Shown here in pieces: positions 58,220 through 61,267 of a stretch of 61,267 nucleotides of DNA; position 1 is the first letter of the stretch, and each line of letters starts with the position of its first letter. The position numbers and the translations under genes were made by a program. Origin of the DNA: Endozoicomonas atrinae (GTDB lineage: Bacteria; Pseudomonadota; Gammaproteobacteria; Pseudomonadales; Endozoicomonadaceae). The stretch is from positions 1-61,267 of the forward strand of contig NZ_LUKQ02000005.1 in NCBI RefSeq assembly GCF_001647025.1, written 5' to 3'. The notes under the pieces were generated by a model, which worked only from the letters and a program-made list of their open reading frames with translations, was not told where the DNA came from and ran no database searches.

Positions 58220-59560
58220 ATGATGAAACCGGAACTCCTTTCGCCAGCGGGAACACTGAAGAATATGCACTTTGCTTTTGCTTATGGTGCAGACGCTGTT
58301 TATGCTGGCCAGCCCCGCTATAGTCTGAGAGTCCGCAATAACGACTTTAAACTGGACAATCTGCAAAAAGGCATTGATGAGGCTCATGCCCTGGGCAAAA
58401 AACTGTATCTGGCAAGCAATATTGCGCCTCATAACAGTAAGGTAAAAACCTATCTACGTGATATGGAGCCTGTTATTGCCATGAGGCCTGACGCGCTGAT
58501 CATGTCCGATCCAGGCTTGATTATGATGGTGCGTGAAACCTGGCCGGATATGCCAGTCCACCTCTCTGTTCAGGCGAATGCGGTTAACTTTGCAACCGTA
58601 AAATTTTGGGCCAGGCAGGGTGTTGAGCGGATTATTCTATCCCGTGAGTTGTCTCTTGAGGAGATTCAGGAGATCCGGGAAGAGTGCCCCGATACTGAGA
58701 TTGAGGTCTTTGTTCATGGTTCTCTCTGTATCGCTTACTCGGGGCGCTGTCTGCTCTCCGGATATATCAACAAAAGAGACCCGAATCAGGGAACCTGTAC
58801 AAATGCCTGCCGCTGGCAATATCAGGCTCATGAGGCTAAAGAGACCGAGAGTGGGGATGTAATACCGGTTAGTGGTGGATCAGGTATTGGCAGTCCTGAG
58901 ATTGTTACACCAACCCTGGGTGCTGGCGAAACATCAGACAATATTTTCCTGCTGCAGGAAAAGGGGCGTCCGGATCAATATATGCCTGCTTTTGAAGATG
59001 AGCATGGTACTTATATCATGAACTCCAAAGATCTCAGGGCCGTTCAGCATGTTCGCCGCTTTACTGAGATGGGTATCCACTCCCTCAAGATCGAAGGGCG
59101 TACCAAGTCTTTTTATTATGTAGCCAGAACCGCTCAGGTATATCGCAAAGCTATTGATGATGCTGTGGCAGGTATTCCTTTTGACATGGGGATGATGGAC
59201 TCTCTGGAGAACCTGGCCAACAGAGGCTATACCGAAGGCTTTTATCGTCGCCATGTTCACGATGAGTATCAGAATTATGAAACCGGTAACTCCCGTGAAA
59301 GTAAGCAGCAGTTTGTCGGTGAAATCATTGAGTTTGACGATCAGCAGCTAACGGTTGAGGTCAAAAACCGCTTTGAGTTGGGGGATACCATGGAACTGAT
59401 GACCCCAAAAGGCAACTATGTATTTAATCTGGAGCATTTGGAAAATCGTCGTGGTGAGCGTATTGATGTTGCGCCAGGGTCAGGCCACTTTGTAAAAATA
59501 CCAAAGCCTGAAGGTGTTTTGCCAAATACCCACTCATTGCTGGTTCGTAATTTGCCCTAA
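58220..59560 (+). CDS. trhP: U32-family tRNA hydroxylation protein (YegQ/TrhP type)
   Basis: Iron-sulfur-type U32 protein. E. coli YegQ/TrhP is needed for hydroxylation of uridine at tRNA position 34. It is 446 residues. It starts MKPELLSPAGTLKNMHFAFAYGADAVYAG and has the signature EVFVHGSLCIAYSGRCLLS. Cys residues in GTCTNACRWQY match the predicted cluster ligands. C-terminal beta domain at about 355-446. It was once annotated as a peptidase; the length fits YegQ better than UbiU/UbiV. Confidence 0.9.
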   Translation: MMKPELLSPAGTLKNMHFAFAYGADAVYAGQPRYSLRVRNNDFKLDNLQKGIDEAHALGKKLYLASNIAPHNSKVKTYLRDMEPVIAMRPDALIMSDPGLIMMVRETWPDMPVHLSVQANAVNFATVKFWARQGVERIILSRELSLEEIQEIREECPDTEIEVFVHGSLCIAYSGRCLLSGYINKRDPNQGTCTNACRWQYQAHEAKETESGDVIPVSGGSGIGSPEIVTPTLGAGETSDNIFLLQEKGRPDQYMPAFEDEHGTYIMNSKDLRAVQHVRRFTEMGIHSLKIEGRTKSFYYVARTAQVYRKAIDDAVAGIPFDMGMMDSLENLANRGYTEGFYRRHVHDEYQNYETGNSRESKQQFVGEIIEFDDQQLTVEVKNRFELGDTMELMTPKGNYVFNLEHLENRRGERIDVAPGSGHFVKIPKPEGVLPNTHSLLVRNLP

Positions 59561-59591
59561 TCAGGTGATATTCTGAGTCGATAAGATCTGT

Positions 59592-60257
59592 ATGGATCTT
59601 ACGACTTTTACCAGCCTTTTTTCCGGCTCTGCCTATAAGCCTTTAAGCCAGCATCGACAGGTGGTTTTAGATGCTCTGGTTTTATTAAGCAGACAGTTGC
59701 AGAGCCGATTAACTTCCGATTACCAATGGCTTGAAAGGGAAAAATGGCTAATTGATTTTCCTCCCGCCGTTGAAAAACTGGAACAGGAAATTCTTGCCAG
59801 GTTAAACCAGCCAACGTTGACAGCGCAGCCAAAAGGGCTAGTACTCTCTCTCTTACAGACTCAGAATAACCTGGCACACCTGATCTGCCGACTGGCTGAG
59901 CGATTAACTTATAGACCTCCTAAGCTTACTAAAGACTTGCAGAGTTCTGTAGAACAGCTAAATCAGCACTTTGCCAGAGTGGTATATAGCTTGAAGTCAG
60001 GCGTGTTAAAGCAGGATCGTTTGGGCGTGGCGGGTTTTAGAAAACAACAATCCCAGGCTTTGCTGGAGGTAAATCAGGAAGTAAAAGTTGCTGTAGATGA
60101 GCTGCGGCATATGATTTCAGCTTTCAAAGGTGAAGTCTTTCAAAATGAAGGAGAGTTGGACCCTCTTGATACGGCTCTTTTACTGCTGTCTCTTGAAGAT
60201 ATGGATGACCTTACTCTCTGGATTCGCTCAATGGTCATCCACATGCAACAGCTATAA
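59592..60257 (+). CDS. PhoU-like protein, DUF47/TIGR00153 type (tentative)
   Basis: All-helical 221-residue protein. The start LFSGSAYKPLSQHRQVVLDALVLL resembles the DUF47 opening (LFGxSPFxPLxxHxxxV), and helices about 35-210 keep the PhoU-like spacing (EKLEQEILARLNQ, LLQTQNNLAHLICRLAERL). DUF47 proteins usually accompany Pit phosphate transporters, but no such gene is next to it. It is 30 bases after the U32 gene and may be co-transcribed. Moderate confidence in the family. Confidence 0.5.
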   Translation: MDLTTFTSLFSGSAYKPLSQHRQVVLDALVLLSRQLQSRLTSDYQWLEREKWLIDFPPAVEKLEQEILARLNQPTLTAQPKGLVLSLLQTQNNLAHLICRLAERLTYRPPKLTKDLQSSVEQLNQHFARVVYSLKSGVLKQDRLGVAGFRKQQSQALLEVNQEVKVAVDELRHMISAFKGEVFQNEGELDPLDTALLLLSLEDMDDLTLWIRSMVIHMQQL

Positions 60258-60309
60258 CTCACAAAATTCAGCTAAAAAATGATAAAAGGATTTTCGATAA
60301 ACCCTATAC

Positions 60310-60732
60310 CTATTTAACAATGCACTCTACCCGCTTTTTCTGTGTTTTTTCCAGGTACTCCTGGAAGTCTTTTGGTAGTCTTCCTGTCGTTGACCCCTCC
60401 CAGCGCACGGTTTGTCCCGCTGAATTTTCATATTGAAAGGTATGCTTTGCGACAGTTCGCCGACGTTTTACCGTTTTCCCTGTGTCATTAATATTGTCAA
60501 GATCTGAGAGTGTTATACCAAGCTCAGCCATTTCTTTGTGAATAGCTGCAATATCTTTCATTTTTTTCTGTCTTTTTGCATCCTCTTTAACTCTGGACTG
60601 TAATTTTTCTTTATGTACCTCTTTCAGGCGATCCAGAATCTTTTCAAGCTCCTGAACACTGACATCTTTGAATAGAGAGCGAATCCGGGATTTACTACCC
60701 AGCCGATGATGTAACTCATCCAGTAATTTCAT
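60310..60732 (-). CDS. H-NS-family nucleoid-associated protein
   Basis: The 140-residue protein has a coiled-coil oligomerisation half (about 25-85, ELEKILDRLKEVHKEKLQSRVKE; shown in part), then a C-terminal DNA-binding domain with YENSAGQTVRWEGSTTGRLPKDFQEYL. That resembles the H-NS core TWTGxGRxP, but Glu-Gly-Ser-Thr-Thr-Gly replaces the usual compact loop. Such proteins silence AT-rich and foreign genes. It stands alone with a 500-base spacer upstream. Confidence 0.75.
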   Translation of the reverse strand: MKLLDELHHRLGSKSRIRSLFKDVSVQELEKILDRLKEVHKEKLQSRVKEDAKRQKKMKDIAAIHKEMAELGITLSDLDNINDTGKTVKRRRTVAKHTFQYENSAGQTVRWEGSTTGRLPKDFQEYLEKTQKKRVECIVK

Positions 60733-61249
60733 TGTATACCCTCAATCTACCGGAGCCTTTGACCATATGAGACTTGCAATGGTGTATCAATACGGTGCAA
60801 GACACTAAGAAAGTCGACAAATATCTGTTACGTAAGACTGGAACGGTTACCTGTCTGTTAGTTATGCAGGTATAGGGTAATTCACAGAATGCTTCTGCTT
60901 ATTACTCGTTCAATATGAATAAAAGTAATGTATTTTGTTTGATTGGCAAGAAAATGATGAGTTTGATCATTTTTGAATACAACTTTTCGTTTTACTGATA
61001 ACCCTCTGTTTGCAGTTTAGAACGGCTCTCTATTCATCAAATTATAGTGCACATATTTTATTCAGATACTTGGCTGAATTGTATTGAGTACTGGGGACGC
61101 ACCAGTAGTAGGTTGATGATGCTGCTTGTTTATATACATTTGTCATCACCGATGTAATAAGTCTTCAAAACACCAGTTTAATTTGACCTCCCGATTAACC
61201 CTTTTCTGGCCGATTGTTTTCCTGTTGGTATCAAGCAGGGAGCAGCGCC
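60733..61249. other. Spacer between the H-NS-like gene and the next gene
   Basis: About 515 bases of AT-rich, non-coding-looking sequence, consistent with the regulatory region of an H-NS-type gene. No clear hairpin, repeat or promoter was recognised. Confidence 0.5.
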
Positions 61250-61267
61250 ATGACCAATCGAGAGGAC
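61250..61267 (+). CDS. Start of a gene running off the window (first 6 codons)
   Basis: AGGGAG (about 61237-61242) lies seven bases before an ATG; the frame MTNRED continues to the window end. Product unknown. Confidence 0.5.

Overview
The window reads as a chromosomal replication-origin neighbourhood of a marine-type gammaproteobacterium. Gene order (gyrB-recF-dnaN-dnaA / rpmH-rnpA-yidD-yidC / mnmE ... mnmG, polA-DUF2782-thrB, prlC-yheV, an aa3 cytochrome oxidase cassette, rpmB-rpmG) is Pseudomonas/Oceanospirillales-like. Several lineage-specific reading frames, including one with a WH2-like actin-binding motif, and moderate GC with AT-rich spacers suggest a host-associated Oceanospirillales relative (Endozoicomonas-like). 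That lineage call is inference, not a database result.

Layout. 1-3.4 kb is the right end of an integrated element: tail of an SSB protein, a hypothetical protein, a tiny basic ORF, a Rha-type regulator, an AlpA-like DNA-binding protein and a convergent tyrosine integrase next to a set of repeated 10-11 bp arms. 3.6-5.6 kb: gmhB, plsC and (opposite strand) gmhA, serving LPS-heptose and phospholipid synthesis. 5.7-12.2 kb: leftward gyrB-recF-dnaN-dnaA; recF carries two perfect 16-bp parS sites. 12.2-12.87 kb: the dnaA-rpmH spacer with DnaA boxes and an AT-rich stretch, the most likely oriC. 12.9-20.2 kb: rightward rpmH, rnpA, yidD, yidC, a large FimV/LysM-like envelope protein, mnmE. 20.3-24.9 kb: an orphan ORF and a leftward Fe(III)-type ABC importer (fbpCBA-like). 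24.9-25.56 kb: a second DnaA-box cluster in front of mnmG. 

27.5-32.9 kb: ArsR regulator, MarC/YhgN membrane protein, small ORF, gamma-carbonic-anhydrase-like yrdA, prlC, yheV and a conserved-looking hypothetical. 33.9-42.6 kb: coxB-coxA-ctaG-coxC, a small membrane protein, surf1, a hypothetical, ctaA, ctaB and a SCO protein, i.e. the structural subunits 1-3, haem A synthesis and copper insertion for one aa3 oxidase. 42.6-43.7 kb: WH2-like/proline-rich candidate effector. 43.9-46 kb: zur-znuC-znuB with a near-perfect Zur box. 46.3-51 kb: orphan ORF, thrB, DUF2782 lipoprotein, polA. 51.0-52.2 kb: a gene-poor stretch with three successive terminators that look like the ends of small RNAs, plus a MITE-like inverted-repeat element. 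52.2-57 kb: giant NAD-glutamate dehydrogenase. 57.6-61.3 kb: rpmB, rpmG, a YegQ/TrhP U32 protein, a DUF47/PhoU-like protein, an H-NS-family protein, and the first codons of another gene.

Most notable for a second look: two DnaA-box clusters flanking the rpmH-mnmE block and an overall excess of consensus DnaA boxes; parS embedded in recF while rsmG-parA-parB is missing from its usual place after mnmG; the post-polA small-RNA-like array at the position of enteric spf; and the WH2-like protein. No CRISPR array, rRNA, tRNA or complete insertion sequence was seen.
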